In this document: piece after piece, positions 16,446 to 23,776 of the stretch | Numbering within the stretch: the stretch's first letter is position 1 | How the letters are laid out: the number at the start of each line of letters is the position of its first letter | DNA from: a virus | IMG/VR virus record: IMGVR_UViG_3300007722_000007 | Coordinates: 1-64,000 of that record | DNA length: 64,000 bases | Reading direction: 5' to 3' (one strand) | The notes under the pieces: model-generated | Told to the model about the DNA's origin: nothing | What the model saw: the letters and a program-made list of their open reading frames with translations, nothing else | The model's database searches: none | Made by a program: the position numbers and the translations under genes

Positions 16446-17300
16446 CTACGAAATCCTTCGTCTGCGGTATTTGCGCATCGCTATTAATTCTTTTTCTAAA
16501 AACCCAGTTTCCAGGGGGGCGACATTTCGCGTAGTTAAATCTTTCATTCCAACAGTATCGTCGTGCATGTTTTGAATTTCCCGCGTGGCAGCCCTAAGTA
16601 CCATAATTTTAAAAACCTTTATCCCATCTCCATCTAGTCCGCCGGAATAATTAACCGTGACAATCTCATTTGGATAGCCGGCAAAAATTTCAACGCCGTA
16701 ACGATGCACGGTGTAGTCGCTACCGGTGGCAATCGCCGCTCCGCCCGATATGTATGCGTCGATAGACGCGGTATAAGCGACGGTGAATGTTGTTGCCGAC
16801 ACTGATGTTATCTGTAGATTTTGGATATTGTATTGCGTTGGAAGGGCACTAGTAATCCGCACATACTGACCTATGGTAAATGAATTGTCCGCTGTAAAAA
16901 CAATTGAGTCATCAACCTTGGACGCTTCCGTGACCGTCGCTACCTTGCGAATCGATTCTGCGAGAAAGAGATTCTCCCGCACGGAACCGGCAACCGAAAC
17001 GCTTAAAACGCTGATTACTGGTGAGTTGCGCAAAGAGATCATGTGACTTGGGGTGATGAAATTTGGCAAATTCCCCGATGTATCCAGGCTGATGTTGTAC
17101 ATAAATGTTGTTCCCGGAATGCCGGCGGAATGACTCGGGATAACATGCTCTTCGGTGACGGTAGTTGGTTGTACGGGCCGATTTAAAAATGATTCCAATT
17201 CACTCTGTAATCCAGCCAGGACCATCTCGGCGGCGTCTTCTTGACGTGCCGTCAGGGATATATCCATAAACGTTTTTAGCTCAGCGAGTGAGACGAGCAT
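16446..17300 (-). CDS. Head-tail connector (adaptor) protein
   Basis: A 284-residue protein with the adaptor helices at both ends: LVSLAELKTFMDISLTARQE...LAGLQSELESFLNRPV at the N-terminus and IKVFKIMVLRAATREIQNMHD near residue 232. This is the gp6/gp15-type connector pattern that stacks below the portal. Residues about 118-195 are an inserted Thr/Ser-rich beta domain ('SFTIGQYVRIT', 'LQITSVSATTFTVAYT') not usual in short connectors; it may decorate the neck. The basic C-terminus (KYRRRRIS) is typical. It starts eight bases after the small Arg-rich gene. Confidence 0.78.
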   Translation of the reverse strand: MLVSLAELKTFMDISLTARQEDAAEMVLAGLQSELESFLNRPVQPTTVTEEHVIPSHSAGIPGTTFMYNISLDTSGNLPNFITPSHMISLRNSPVISVLSVSVAGSVRENLFLAESIRKVATVTEASKVDDSIVFTADNSFTIGQYVRITSALPTQYNIQNLQITSVSATTFTVAYTASIDAYISGGAAIATGSDYTVHRYGVEIFAGYPNEIVTVNYSGGLDGDGIKVFKIMVLRAATREIQNMHDDTVGMKDLTTRNVAPLETGFLEKELIAMRKYRRRRIS

Positions 17301-17308
17301 AATTGTGC

Positions 17309-17581
17309 CTAACCTCTGCCGAGTAGTCTTCTTCTTGCCTCCGCCGCCAAGGTTCGGCCTTCGCCAGGCGCAGTTCTTTCTCTTCTGCCCTGACCGAATT
17401 GCAACCGATCAGCGAGCCGCCTAACCGCATAGGCCGTGGCCCTTCTCCACCAAGAAGGGCGCCTTTGTGATGCCGGTCTTGGGATAACCGCAAGACCCGT
17501 TCCGGTCAGTCGTCTTTCGGGGATGAGATCTACAGCTTCGGCAACAAGCTCCTCATCTTCTACGTCAGAAGGAAAATTCAT
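17309..17581 (-). CDS. Small Arg-rich protein of unknown function
   Basis: A 90-residue protein with an acidic N-terminus (SDVEDEELVAEAVDLIPE) and a strongly basic helical remainder (RRPSWWRRATAYAVRRLADRL, then several RR clusters). The start has GGAGG five bases upstream of ATG, which is one of the best ribosome binding sites here. The base composition of the second half is more GC-rich than its neighbours, and a second minus-strand frame overlaps it, but the charged amphipathic helix makes this frame the better choice. It may bind nucleic acid or the acidic face of a capsid protein. Function unknown. Confidence 0.5.
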   Translation of the reverse strand: MNFPSDVEDEELVAEAVDLIPERRLTGTGLAVIPRPASQRRPSWWRRATAYAVRRLADRLQFGQGRRERTAPGEGRTLAAEARRRLLGRG

Positions 17582-17644
17582 TAAGACCTCCGGGTCAATG
17601 GCTACTTGGTATTTTACACCAATAGCACGTTTAAACCCAGCAGG

Positions 17645-18202
17645 TTAGCGATCCTTGTTGGGTGGCCGTTCAAGAACCGGTTGACCCGCCGGCGACTCAG
17701 CTTCTATTGGCACCCACGCACGAGAATAAACGTGCTCTTTGATTTTTCGCTCTTTTATGACCGATCCATCGACCAGCACGCCCATTTCCGAATTTGTGAT
17801 TGTTAATAGGTCTTTAAGCTCATCTTCGGTATATTTCCGTGAAAACATTATAGTCCTAATTGCATTGGACATTAGTTTTGTCACAATCTGCCCCCTCCCG
17901 CGGTTCAAACGCAGATGCATGACGATTGAGTCTATTTCATCTATGTCAAAAAATATGACCGGGACCATCCCGTCATCGCGCTCCAGAATTTGCTTATTCG
18001 TCTGCGCGCACACCCATCGGTGGAATCCGTCGATAATGTAACCAGTCGATAGTTGGACAATCAATGGGGATACCCACCCAATATCGCCCAGGGAACCGGA
18101 CAGTACCTTTAGATCTGGCTTTAATGTGTGGGTTGAGCGCCACGGCGCGGGCCTTATTGATTTGTAATTTACGAGTTTACTGGAATCGATGAGATTTATC
18201 AT
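17645..18202 (-). CDS. ParB/Srx-like domain protein (IbrB-like)
   Basis: A 185-residue protein with a ParB/sulfiredoxin-like core in residues 10-110: 'VSPLIVQLSTGYIIDGFHRWVCAQ' gives the G-x-HRW loop that in ParB and IbrB binds nucleotide, followed by 'VIFFDIDEIDSIVMHLRLNRGRG'. No helix-turn-helix of chromosomal ParB is visible, so partitioning is unlikely. It lies directly downstream of a PAPS-reductase-like gene, 12 bases apart. That pair matches the IbrA (PAPS reductase family) / IbrB (ParB family) pairing known from prophages. The biochemical role of such pairs is not settled; a DNA-modification or nucleotide-linked role is conjecture. Confidence 0.75.
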   Translation of the reverse strand: MINLIDSSKLVNYKSIRPAPWRSTHTLKPDLKVLSGSLGDIGWVSPLIVQLSTGYIIDGFHRWVCAQTNKQILERDDGMVPVIFFDIDEIDSIVMHLRLNRGRGQIVTKLMSNAIRTIMFSRKYTEDELKDLLTITNSEMGVLVDGSVIKERKIKEHVYSRAWVPIEAESPAGQPVLERPPNKDR

Positions 18203-18214
18203 TATCCGATCATC

Positions 18215-19378
18215 CTATCGGCGCTCATCAATAATGTCAACGGAGTCCATATCGGCAAGGTCGGATGCTTCCTGTATCTGGATCGTGTAAGCCCTGGTCC
18301 CCGGTCCAATTGGGTGGGGGGATGTGCCAATAAATTCGTGAAGAAGTAGATTGCGAATTAACCAATGAACCGGATACGATCTCGGCTCCTTAACATTTTT
18401 TTTGCGGAAATCTCCCGCGTAAGCAAGGGCCCGCTGTTTGAGCCCTGGAGTCAATACATTTTCGTCGATACAATCCCTGACGCCGTCCCACCCCGACTGC
18501 GCATATCCCATTATGACCGCCTCAATGTCATAGTCCGCCCACAGCCTCCTCTGGGCATCTATGTGGGGATACACCGCAACCAGGTCATCATAAAATGATG
18601 GCTCCGTTGCGATCACATCCCCTATTCGCCTAATTGCGACGGCATGTAACGGTATCCCGACGCGGGTATTACTTCCTGTAGCGGCAGCCAAATCGTAGTA
18701 CTCGCAATATGGGGCATTATGTTCTTCGGTGATATATTTAAAAACATCATCAGTCGTCCAATCATAGATCGGCTTAGCAAACCGCAACGGGATATTGCGT
18801 TTTGACCTATACGGGATTACGATGTAGTTCTCGTGGAGTTTCTGCACAAGGGAGCGATACCTAATCATCGACTCGTTCGCGCGCACGCCTAACACGAATG
18901 CGACCTTGCCTCGTTTCCCTTGCATCGTATAATAATCAATTGTTTCCTTGATCGGCTTATCCGGATCTAGGCCAAAATCTTCGGCCCTTATTGCCCAACT
19001 CGGCATTACCCTAGTTAGTCGCCCCTCTTTTGCCCTGGCCGCCGACCACAATAGACAATATTGTCGCCGGCCAAGAACCCATACATCCGTTCCCTGGGGA
19101 AGGCAATACCACTCCATATCAACCCAATCGTAATTCCTAACCTCTTCAACAAATTTCACTATTGTCGGACTTAACATTTCTTCATCTCGGAAAATAACTT
19201 TTACTGGCCCAAGGTTTCGTTCTTCGTGAATTTCTTTTGCTAAGTACAAAATCGCCGTACTGTCCTTGCCCCCGGAGAACTGAATACATACGGTGTCAAA
19301 CGTGTCATAAATATGACGCATTCGTTGGCGCGCGGCTTCAAGGCAGGACATAGCAAGAAACATACGCTGGCGCGGCAT
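18215..19378 (-). CDS. PAPS reductase-like PP-loop protein (IbrA/DndC-like)
   Basis: A 387-residue protein. Near the N-terminus VCIQFSGGKDSTAILYLA is the PP-loop (SGGKDS, about residues 35-40) that binds the pyrophosphate of ATP or PAPS. 'VLGVRANESMIRYRSL' at about residue 165 is the GxRxxES-R loop seen in IbrA, DndC and PAPS reductases. 'PIYDWTTDDVFKYI' (residue 205) is the 'P..dWt..dVw.yi' motif. It is longer than CysH. The start overlaps the upstream ParB-like stop. The family uses ATP to transfer sulfur or activate a substrate; with the two ParB-like neighbours it most resembles IbrA of the IbrAB pair. Confidence 0.85.
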   Translation of the reverse strand: MPRQRMFLAMSCLEAARQRMRHIYDTFDTVCIQFSGGKDSTAILYLAKEIHEERNLGPVKVIFRDEEMLSPTIVKFVEEVRNYDWVDMEWYCLPQGTDVWVLGRRQYCLLWSAARAKEGRLTRVMPSWAIRAEDFGLDPDKPIKETIDYYTMQGKRGKVAFVLGVRANESMIRYRSLVQKLHENYIVIPYRSKRNIPLRFAKPIYDWTTDDVFKYITEEHNAPYCEYYDLAAATGSNTRVGIPLHAVAIRRIGDVIATEPSFYDDLVAVYPHIDAQRRLWADYDIEAVIMGYAQSGWDGVRDCIDENVLTPGLKQRALAYAGDFRKKNVKEPRSYPVHWLIRNLLLHEFIGTSPHPIGPGTRAYTIQIQEASDLADMDSVDIIDERR

Positions 19379-20163
19379 TAGAAATCCGCGTGCGTTTTTA
19401 TAAACTCAATGAGCTTTGATGCGGTTGTATCTCCGACATAGGCGACATCACCGCGAAGGTACCGTATAAAGTCATACCAATTGCGCTGTTGAGACGAATC
19501 GTCAAAAACTAGCGTATATTGAACTACTGCTTTTTCTCCGCCGCGGACACCGACAGCAGGGCTTCCAAGCGAGACGGCATCAGATTCATCCACGTCCGGA
19601 GATGCGACGTATACATTTTCATTATTTTGACCAATTTCAATATGGGGCGTTGCATCATCAATGGGTTTAAACGGATTAATTTCCGGAGGCGCCACATACC
19701 CGGAACGATTATCATTTTTTGAACTTCGGATTTCGTCAACAGAAAGTGACGCAATTTCAAACTCGTCCCAGCCAAGGTTGTCAAATAAACTTTTGTTCGT
19801 ATCTGCTAGTTCGTTTATTATGCTAATCAATAATGACTGATCCGTTTCGCCCAGTGCGCTTGTTCTATTATCAGCCAAAGCGAAAGCAACAGCCTTGCTG
19901 TCGTCAATATCAACCACCACGGCCGCAATCTGGTCCCAGCCGAGCTTTATTGCGGCCTGTAACTGGTGGTTGCCGGCGATAACCGTAAATGTGTCATTCG
20001 CATTTTTCGTGACAACGATTGGCTTCAGCTGTCCAAACTCCTCGTACGACGCCGCAATCGCAGTGACATTTCCATGCCGTGGATTTTTTTCTAATGGTAT
20101 TAGTTTGTTAATGTCAATGGCCATTTCCGCCAGCGACGGGTGTATGCCGTTCACGGTCGTCAT
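19378..20163 (-). CDS. ParB N-terminal domain protein
   Basis: A 261-residue protein with a complete ParB/RepB N-terminal domain: 'LIPLEKNPRHGNVTAIAASY' near residue 20, GQLKPIVVTKNA, VIAGNHQLQAAIKLGW (the G-x-HR-like CTP/NTP-binding loop, here NHQ), and FALADNRTSALGETD at 93-107, the 'ADNR....W'-type motif of ParB-like methylase-associated proteins. The C-terminal 120 residues are acidic then basic with VQYTLVFDDSSQQRNWYDF, a short domain I do not recognise ('v...f.....q..wy.f...L'). It overlaps both neighbours by 1-4 bases. Phage proteins of this kind are often beside DNA-modifying genes. Confidence 0.82.
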   Translation of the reverse strand: MTTVNGIHPSLAEMAIDINKLIPLEKNPRHGNVTAIAASYEEFGQLKPIVVTKNANDTFTVIAGNHQLQAAIKLGWDQIAAVVVDIDDSKAVAFALADNRTSALGETDQSLLISIINELADTNKSLFDNLGWDEFEIASLSVDEIRSSKNDNRSGYVAPPEINPFKPIDDATPHIEIGQNNENVYVASPDVDESDAVSLGSPAVGVRGGEKAVVQYTLVFDDSSQQRNWYDFIRYLRGDVAYVGDTTASKLIEFIKTHADF

Positions 20164-20495
20164 ACCTGATGCCTCACGTTCGCATTGAGAGTCCGAAGGG
20201 CGTCTATGCCGGTACGTAGAGATAACAGCTTTTCGCGTTTGGCCCGAACAAGACCCTCCGATATTTTGTAATCGTAGTTCTCGTCACCCATCTGATAGTC
20301 GGCCCATGCCTCTCGCTCTCGGATTGAACCCTTTGCGCTGAGGTATGATTTGGCCCAATTGGACTTGTATGTTGCTTCTTTTTTTGCCGAATCGACCGCA
20401 AGCGTTTCAAACGCTTCCGTTTCGTCTTCAAGCGACTGGAGCAGTCTAAGAATTTCTTCCTCAACATCGACCTGACTAATCGGGCTATTCCTCAC
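20160..20495 (-). CDS. Conserved small helical phage protein
   Basis: A 111-residue, mostly helical protein rich in Glu, Lys and Arg: heptad-like segments at residues 9-40 and 80-105, with YKSNWAKSYLSAKGSIRERE in the middle and ALRTLNANVRHQV at the end. I recognise this 'A.YK..YAKA.L.A.GS...R.A...........RA....L..lr..i.al....a..R' layout as common in phage recombination and replication clusters, but no function is known to me. It overlaps the RuvC-like gene and the ParB-like gene, so the three are probably coupled. Confidence 0.65.
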   Translation of the reverse strand: MRNSPISQVDVEEEILRLLQSLEDETEAFETLAVDSAKKEATYKSNWAKSYLSAKGSIREREAWADYQMGDENYDYKISEGLVRAKREKLLSLRTGIDALRTLNANVRHQV

Positions 20496-21033
20496 TGCGT
20501 ATCCTTTCGTAAACCACGTCTAATTGCTTCCAATCTACAGCCTTAAGTCCCTCTTTGTTGATGCTGGGCCAGCTGTAATTATTTACACCTAAGTGCGTTT
20601 GTGCCATTTCTTCCAGGATCCAGGCATCGCATCGGTCATCTCCACCTTTGCCACTCCAAATAATTCCCGTTCGCGCCGATACCGATGAAACCACTTCGGT
20701 CTTTGAAGCGTTCCCCCGTCCTGTGGCAAATTTCGCACGGCAGGTTGGCGGTATTTCTACAAATGGTATCCCGGCTCTAAATAGGCTTAATCTCACAACG
20801 CCGCCGAGCTCACCAATTGAAAAAGCCTGACCGCTTCGTGAAGCAAAAGAATAGCCCTCAATCAGCGCAACGTCAATAGCGTTTAGGGAAATAATTTTAA
20901 TAATTGATTCGGAGACTTCGTCTAGGCGCTCAACGCCATTCGTGCTGGGCGTTATAACTCCGGTAACCCCGGCGTGCGAATGACCCGTGGATCGTAATGA
21001 TAAATCTAGGCCCAGCAACCTTATATTTCGCAT
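20485..21033 (-). CDS. RuvC-like Holliday junction resolvase
   Basis: A 182-residue RNase H-fold nuclease. The N-terminal strand LLGLDLSLRSTG carries the first catalytic Asp. IDVALIEGYSF supplies the Glu of the second site, and GGDDRCDAWILEEMA has the C-terminal Asp pair. 'FVEIPPTCRAKFATGRGNASKTEVV' between them is the RuvC-family 'P...K...tG.g.a.K..v' region. Phage RuvC-like enzymes resolve branched DNA before packaging. It sits in the recombination block, and a strong terminator-like hairpin lies 24 bases before its ATG, which has no clear ribosome binding site. Confidence 0.82.
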   Translation of the reverse strand: MRNIRLLGLDLSLRSTGHSHAGVTGVITPSTNGVERLDEVSESIIKIISLNAIDVALIEGYSFASRSGQAFSIGELGGVVRLSLFRAGIPFVEIPPTCRAKFATGRGNASKTEVVSSVSARTGIIWSGKGGDDRCDAWILEEMAQTHLGVNNYSWPSINKEGLKAVDWKQLDVVYERIRSEE

Positions 21034-21056
21034 AATGGGATACTAGCCGCATTGGC

Positions 21057-21092
21057 AAAAACCCGCCGAACATCTAGCCGGCCCGGCGGGTT
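21057..21092 (-). terminator. Intrinsic terminator upstream of the RuvC-like gene
   Basis: On the minus strand a 9-bp GC-rich stem (AACCCGCCG pairing with CGGCGGGTT) surrounds a 15-base loop and runs into TTTTT. It is the strongest terminator shape in the window. It stands inside what otherwise looks like one operon, so downstream genes must be read through, antiterminated, or transcribed from an unseen start. Confidence 0.75.
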
Positions 21093-21110
21093 GCATGTAA
21101 ATAAATTTAC

Positions 21111-21206
21111 TTATGCGATTTGCCGTAGTTTGCCTACCAGATCTTTGACCACCTGCCCCTCGTTTCGGTTCGGATACAATTTGGCTAGATAGGTAAAGCG
21201 TAGCAT
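21111..21206 (-). CDS. Possible short gene (31 residues)
   Basis: ATG at 21206 to TAA at 21111 encodes MLRFTYLAKLYPNRNEGQ followed by VVKDLVGKLRQIA, a basic helical peptide of protein-like composition. No ribosome binding site is evident upstream. It lies between two hairpins in the 375-base gap between the HNH and RuvC-like genes, so it may be a leader peptide or a remnant. Confidence 0.3.
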   Translation of the reverse strand: MLRFTYLAKLYPNRNEGQVVKDLVGKLRQIA

Positions 21207-21261
21207 TTGAAAATAGACGATGCCGTAAATAATAATCTAAATATTCACGAAATAAATAGGA

Positions 21262-21299
21262 CGCAAAAACCGAGTGAGCTCCCCCACCCGGTCTTTGCG
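21262..21299 (-). terminator. Long imperfect hairpin after the HNH gene
   Basis: Bases 21262-21276 and 21285-21299 pair at 13 of 15 positions around an 8-base loop. On the minus strand the distal arm is TTTTTGCG-rich and is followed by TCCTATTTATTT, so it may end transcription after the HNH gene. It could instead be a structured RNA, since the stem is flanked by a 23S-rRNA-like segment. Confidence 0.5.
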
Positions 21300-21300
21300 C

Positions 21301-21317
21301 CTATAACGGTCCTAAGG
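21301..21317 (+). other. 17-base match to the universal 23S rRNA H69-region sequence
   Basis: The plus strand reads CTATAACGGTCCTAAGG, which as far as I know is identical to a nearly universally conserved stretch of bacterial 23S rRNA around helix 69 and to the core of the I-CeuI homing site. The flanks do not match (the full site would need TAA before and TAGCGAA after). No coding frame passes through it. Transcripts of the surrounding minus-strand operon would be antisense to the rRNA. Confidence 0.6.
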
Positions 21318-21408
21318 CTCTCTAGTTTACACCCCCAAAAATATGAACCGATAAACAAAGTTATTCATTTTAAAAAATATGAGATGTATACTTGTTTATC
21401 TGCGCCTA

Positions 21409-21711
21409 TTATTCTTCCCAGCCGTGTTTAGCTAGACCCAAGTCAAAAGCTAATTGGGGTTGGTCCCCAATTCTGGAATGACACGGTCTACATACGCACA
21501 TTATATTTTCCTTATCCAAAATCGATCCGCCCTGCGACCGGCGCTTTATCTCGTGCAGATCAGTAGACGGATTGCGCCTGTACATCTTCTTTTCGTCATG
21601 CTGTGCAAAAATCGGGCACGCCTGGCACCATGGGATAGCGGCGAGCATTTCCACCACCAATTTCCGGCGCTCTATATATTTTTTCTGAGTTTTTTCAGAT
21701 CTCTGTTTCAA
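21409..21711 (-). CDS. HNH endonuclease
   Basis: A 100-residue protein. The N-terminal half is a basic helix followed by CQAC; the core is DLHEIKRRSQGGSILDKENI, giving the catalytic His of the first H, an Asn near the middle and the final CRPCH at residues 77-81, so the motif is H...N...H with two CxxC knuckles for structural zinc. Phage HNH proteins of this size act in packaging or recombination or as homing enzymes. It overlaps the upstream gene by four bases and ends 92 bases from the 23S-like motif. Confidence 0.82.
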   Translation of the reverse strand: MKQRSEKTQKKYIERRKLVVEMLAAIPWCQACPIFAQHDEKKMYRRNPSTDLHEIKRRSQGGSILDKENIMCVCRPCHSRIGDQPQLAFDLGLAKHGWEE

Positions 21712-22241
21712 TTGACCTCCCCATCTAGTATCTCATCAAATAACCACTCTCCGTCCAGCGACGCCCACAGGGCGGTATCCCATTGCGTCGGTTCAACATC
21801 ATGTTTATCAAGACATTTTTGATGCTCGATAATGGCCGCACGACAAATTTCCGTTAACGCATGAGCGTCGGCCTGATCATTCGTCTGAATATAAACTTCT
21901 AATAGATTTGTAGCTTCGGTGATACTTCTATCAATATGACGCCTAAAACTTTGAATCTTTCGCAACTTGGCCTTGTAATATATGTGCGTCTCGGCCAACA
22001 ACAAAACGCCGTCCACGCTCATTGAACTATAAAGGTCCGTGTCTGCGTCGTAGTCAGATTGGATGTCGTCAATTTGGTCATTGATGTTATTCAGCAATTC
22101 ATTTAGGCACAATACCCACCGGTCACAATTATCATGTAACCGCAGCAGGGCTTTTTGCTCGCCACTGGTTTTGTTTTTGACATCCTGCGCAACAAGATAT
22201 GCAAACGCATCGTCCGACATTTCGCGTTTAACCGTATTCAT
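21708..22241 (-). CDS. Conserved helical phage protein of unknown function
   Basis: A 177-residue protein beginning MNTVKREMSDDAFAYL. I place the start at 22241 because GGGGGAT lies just before this ATG and the gene then clears the upstream reading frame; a longer frame to 22358 would overlap it by 92 bases. The sequence is almost wholly helical, with RWVLCLNELLNNINDQIDDI and KIQSFRRHIDRSITEATNLL as amphipathic helices. Similar helical proteins accompany Rad52/Cas4-like genes in actinophages as I recall. No catalytic motif is visible. Confidence 0.7.
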   Translation of the reverse strand: MNTVKREMSDDAFAYLVAQDVKNKTSGEQKALLRLHDNCDRWVLCLNELLNNINDQIDDIQSDYDADTDLYSSMSVDGVLLLAETHIYYKAKLRKIQSFRRHIDRSITEATNLLEVYIQTNDQADAHALTEICRAAIIEHQKCLDKHDVEPTQWDTALWASLDGEWLFDEILDGEVN

Positions 22242-22266
22242 ATATCCCCCACCATGGGTATTTAAT

Positions 22267-23058
22267 CTATTGCTTGTTCCAATATTCACAGACCGTAGTC
22301 TTAAAGTGACACCAGTTGCAAAGTATCGTTGGATTAGCCGGCCACTTATTCGTGTCAAACGCGGTATGTACGCGTTCGCTCACCGACTCGACCATTGTGG
22401 AAACGGAATCTACATCCGTCTGCGTTACCTCTTTAGAAAAACGAGTCGCGTCTTTTAGGTACAGTAGCTCAACTAAGTCGACCTTGACGTCTTCGGTTTC
22501 TGCCAAAACGATTGCATAAATAAGCAACTGAGGAAACTTATCATCCAAATAACGAGGCTTTGGGGTTTTCCCGGTTTTATAATCAGATACAGTCAGTTGA
22601 CCATTAATTGGGCCCCAGCGGTCGATAAATCCCTTGATCCGGATTCCGCGTATGTGTCCGTTCAGTTCTGTTTCAACACCACTTGGCACTATTGATTCGG
22701 GCGATTCAAGCTTAAATACATTCTCGATACACCACCACGAATTCCACAGAAAGTCATTTAGCTTTGTTTTGCCGAGATACGGACTAACCCTTTCGGCCCA
22801 GCCACCCTCTGCCCATATCTGAGATGATACAGCTTTTGCTGAAGCCTGATTACGCTCTGGACCCGGGATGGTTAAATAAAAATTCTCAAGCACATCGTGG
22901 ACAAAGTTGCCCATCAATGTCTGCATCGTCGGTGGCTCACTCATCTTGTTCACCCGCGAATACTTATACTTCAACGGGCATTGCACAAATGTAGACAGAG
23001 ACGACGGAGAAAAATATTCCGGCAATTCGTATGGCAGATCGCCGACTACGCCCGTCAT
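22267..23058 (-). CDS. RecB/Cas4-like PD-(D/E)XK nuclease with probable Fe-S cluster
   Basis: A 263-residue nuclease. 'YFSPSSLSTFVQCPLKYKYSR' at the N-terminus is the 'S.S.l..f..CP..y.y' motif of the RecB/AddB/Cas4 clade. GNFVHDVLENFY gives the 'G...H..le' helix; IRIKGFIDRW and LTVSDYKTGKTPK give the catalytic D and the D-x-K pair; FPQLLIYAIVL is the Q-x-x-x-Y helix. The single early Cys and CNWCHFKTTVC at the C-terminus could bind a 4Fe-4S cluster. It overlaps the Rad52-like gene by four bases. Together they would process DNA ends and anneal single strands. Confidence 0.88.
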   Translation of the reverse strand: MTGVVGDLPYELPEYFSPSSLSTFVQCPLKYKYSRVNKMSEPPTMQTLMGNFVHDVLENFYLTIPGPERNQASAKAVSSQIWAEGGWAERVSPYLGKTKLNDFLWNSWWCIENVFKLESPESIVPSGVETELNGHIRGIRIKGFIDRWGPINGQLTVSDYKTGKTPKPRYLDDKFPQLLIYAIVLAETEDVKVDLVELLYLKDATRFSKEVTQTDVDSVSTMVESVSERVHTAFDTNKWPANPTILCNWCHFKTTVCEYWNKQ

Positions 23059-23726
23059 GAAACGGCTACCGGAACTCCCCCGAGGGATATTATGGCGGCT
23101 TCCTCAATCAAAAACACGAGTTCTGCACTTGTAACCACGGACGGACCAGACGGAGCCGGCGCATTATTGCTAAATGTTTCCCATTTCTGACGCAATTTCT
23201 TTTTTCCGTCATCCGTGAGTTTCTGGGTCATACCAGTGAAATTGCTCCACAGAATTAAATGCTCCGGATCGACGGGTGGTTGTTCTGGGCGAGAGTATTG
23301 ATCGTCTATCACTTGCTCGATCTCTATCGCGTCATCGGAGCGGGCCAAGTATAAACCAACGCCAAGTGTCTGCGCCGCCTTTTTCAAAGCATCCGAAATT
23401 GCGCCCTTGAATTCATCACCCAAATCGACAATGATGCCGGCTTTAGTGCGCTTAATTTTTTGCCCACCAATTCCGTCGCGTATTACCTCCGCGGCCCCGG
23501 CGACGTTCCACACGAGACGAACATGAGCAATCACGAAATCGGGATCAATCGCATCGCGCTCGCACCTCTCCACCGTGAAGGACCATTGCTCGACGCCGAG
23601 AACTTTATTCAAACGGGTAATTATTTCGCTTACGGGGATGTAGGTAAAATTCGTTCCCCCCTTGTTTAGGGTCCGTTCCATTTCCGGCGGGAACACCTCG
23701 GTTAACTGCGAATATGTCAATGTCAT
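23055..23726 (-). CDS. Rad52-like single-strand annealing protein
   Basis: A 223-residue protein with the Rad52/Rad22 pattern: 'TYIPVSEIITRLNKVLGVEQW' (the helix after the first strand), a central beta sheet (ERCERDAIDPDFVIAHVRLV), and 'FKGAISDALKKAAQTLGVGLYL' at about residue 105-127, the family's most diagnostic helix. The C-terminal 80 residues are a flexible tail with a final hydrophobic helix. It pairs with the overlapping RecB/Cas4-like nuclease, forming the phage's two-component recombination pathway. GGAGAG precedes the ATG. Confidence 0.85.
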   Translation of the reverse strand: MTLTYSQLTEVFPPEMERTLNKGGTNFTYIPVSEIITRLNKVLGVEQWSFTVERCERDAIDPDFVIAHVRLVWNVAGAAEVIRDGIGGQKIKRTKAGIIVDLGDEFKGAISDALKKAAQTLGVGLYLARSDDAIEIEQVIDDQYSRPEQPPVDPEHLILWSNFTGMTQKLTDDGKKKLRQKWETFSNNAPAPSGPSVVTSAELVFLIEEAAIISLGGVPVAVS

Positions 23727-23776
23727 AATCTCTCCTACTTACTTGTTGGTGTTATATGTTAATAAACAGTCTGTAG

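Noticed and set aside
17281-17493. Alternative minus-strand frame of 70 codons overlapping the small Arg-rich gene and the connector start
   Set aside because: It has no good ribosome binding site and overlaps the connector gene start, while the other frame has GGAGG at ideal spacing. The composition of the second half leaves a little doubt.
17645-20163. Plasmid or prophage partition system based on the ParB-like genes
   Set aside because: No ParA-type ATPase and no parS-like repeats are nearby, and the PP-loop partner fits IbrAB-type pairs better.
21111-21206. A tRNA in the gap between the HNH and RuvC-like genes
   Set aside because: GGTTCGGAT looks like a T-loop, but no acceptor, D or anticodon stems can be drawn around it on either strand.
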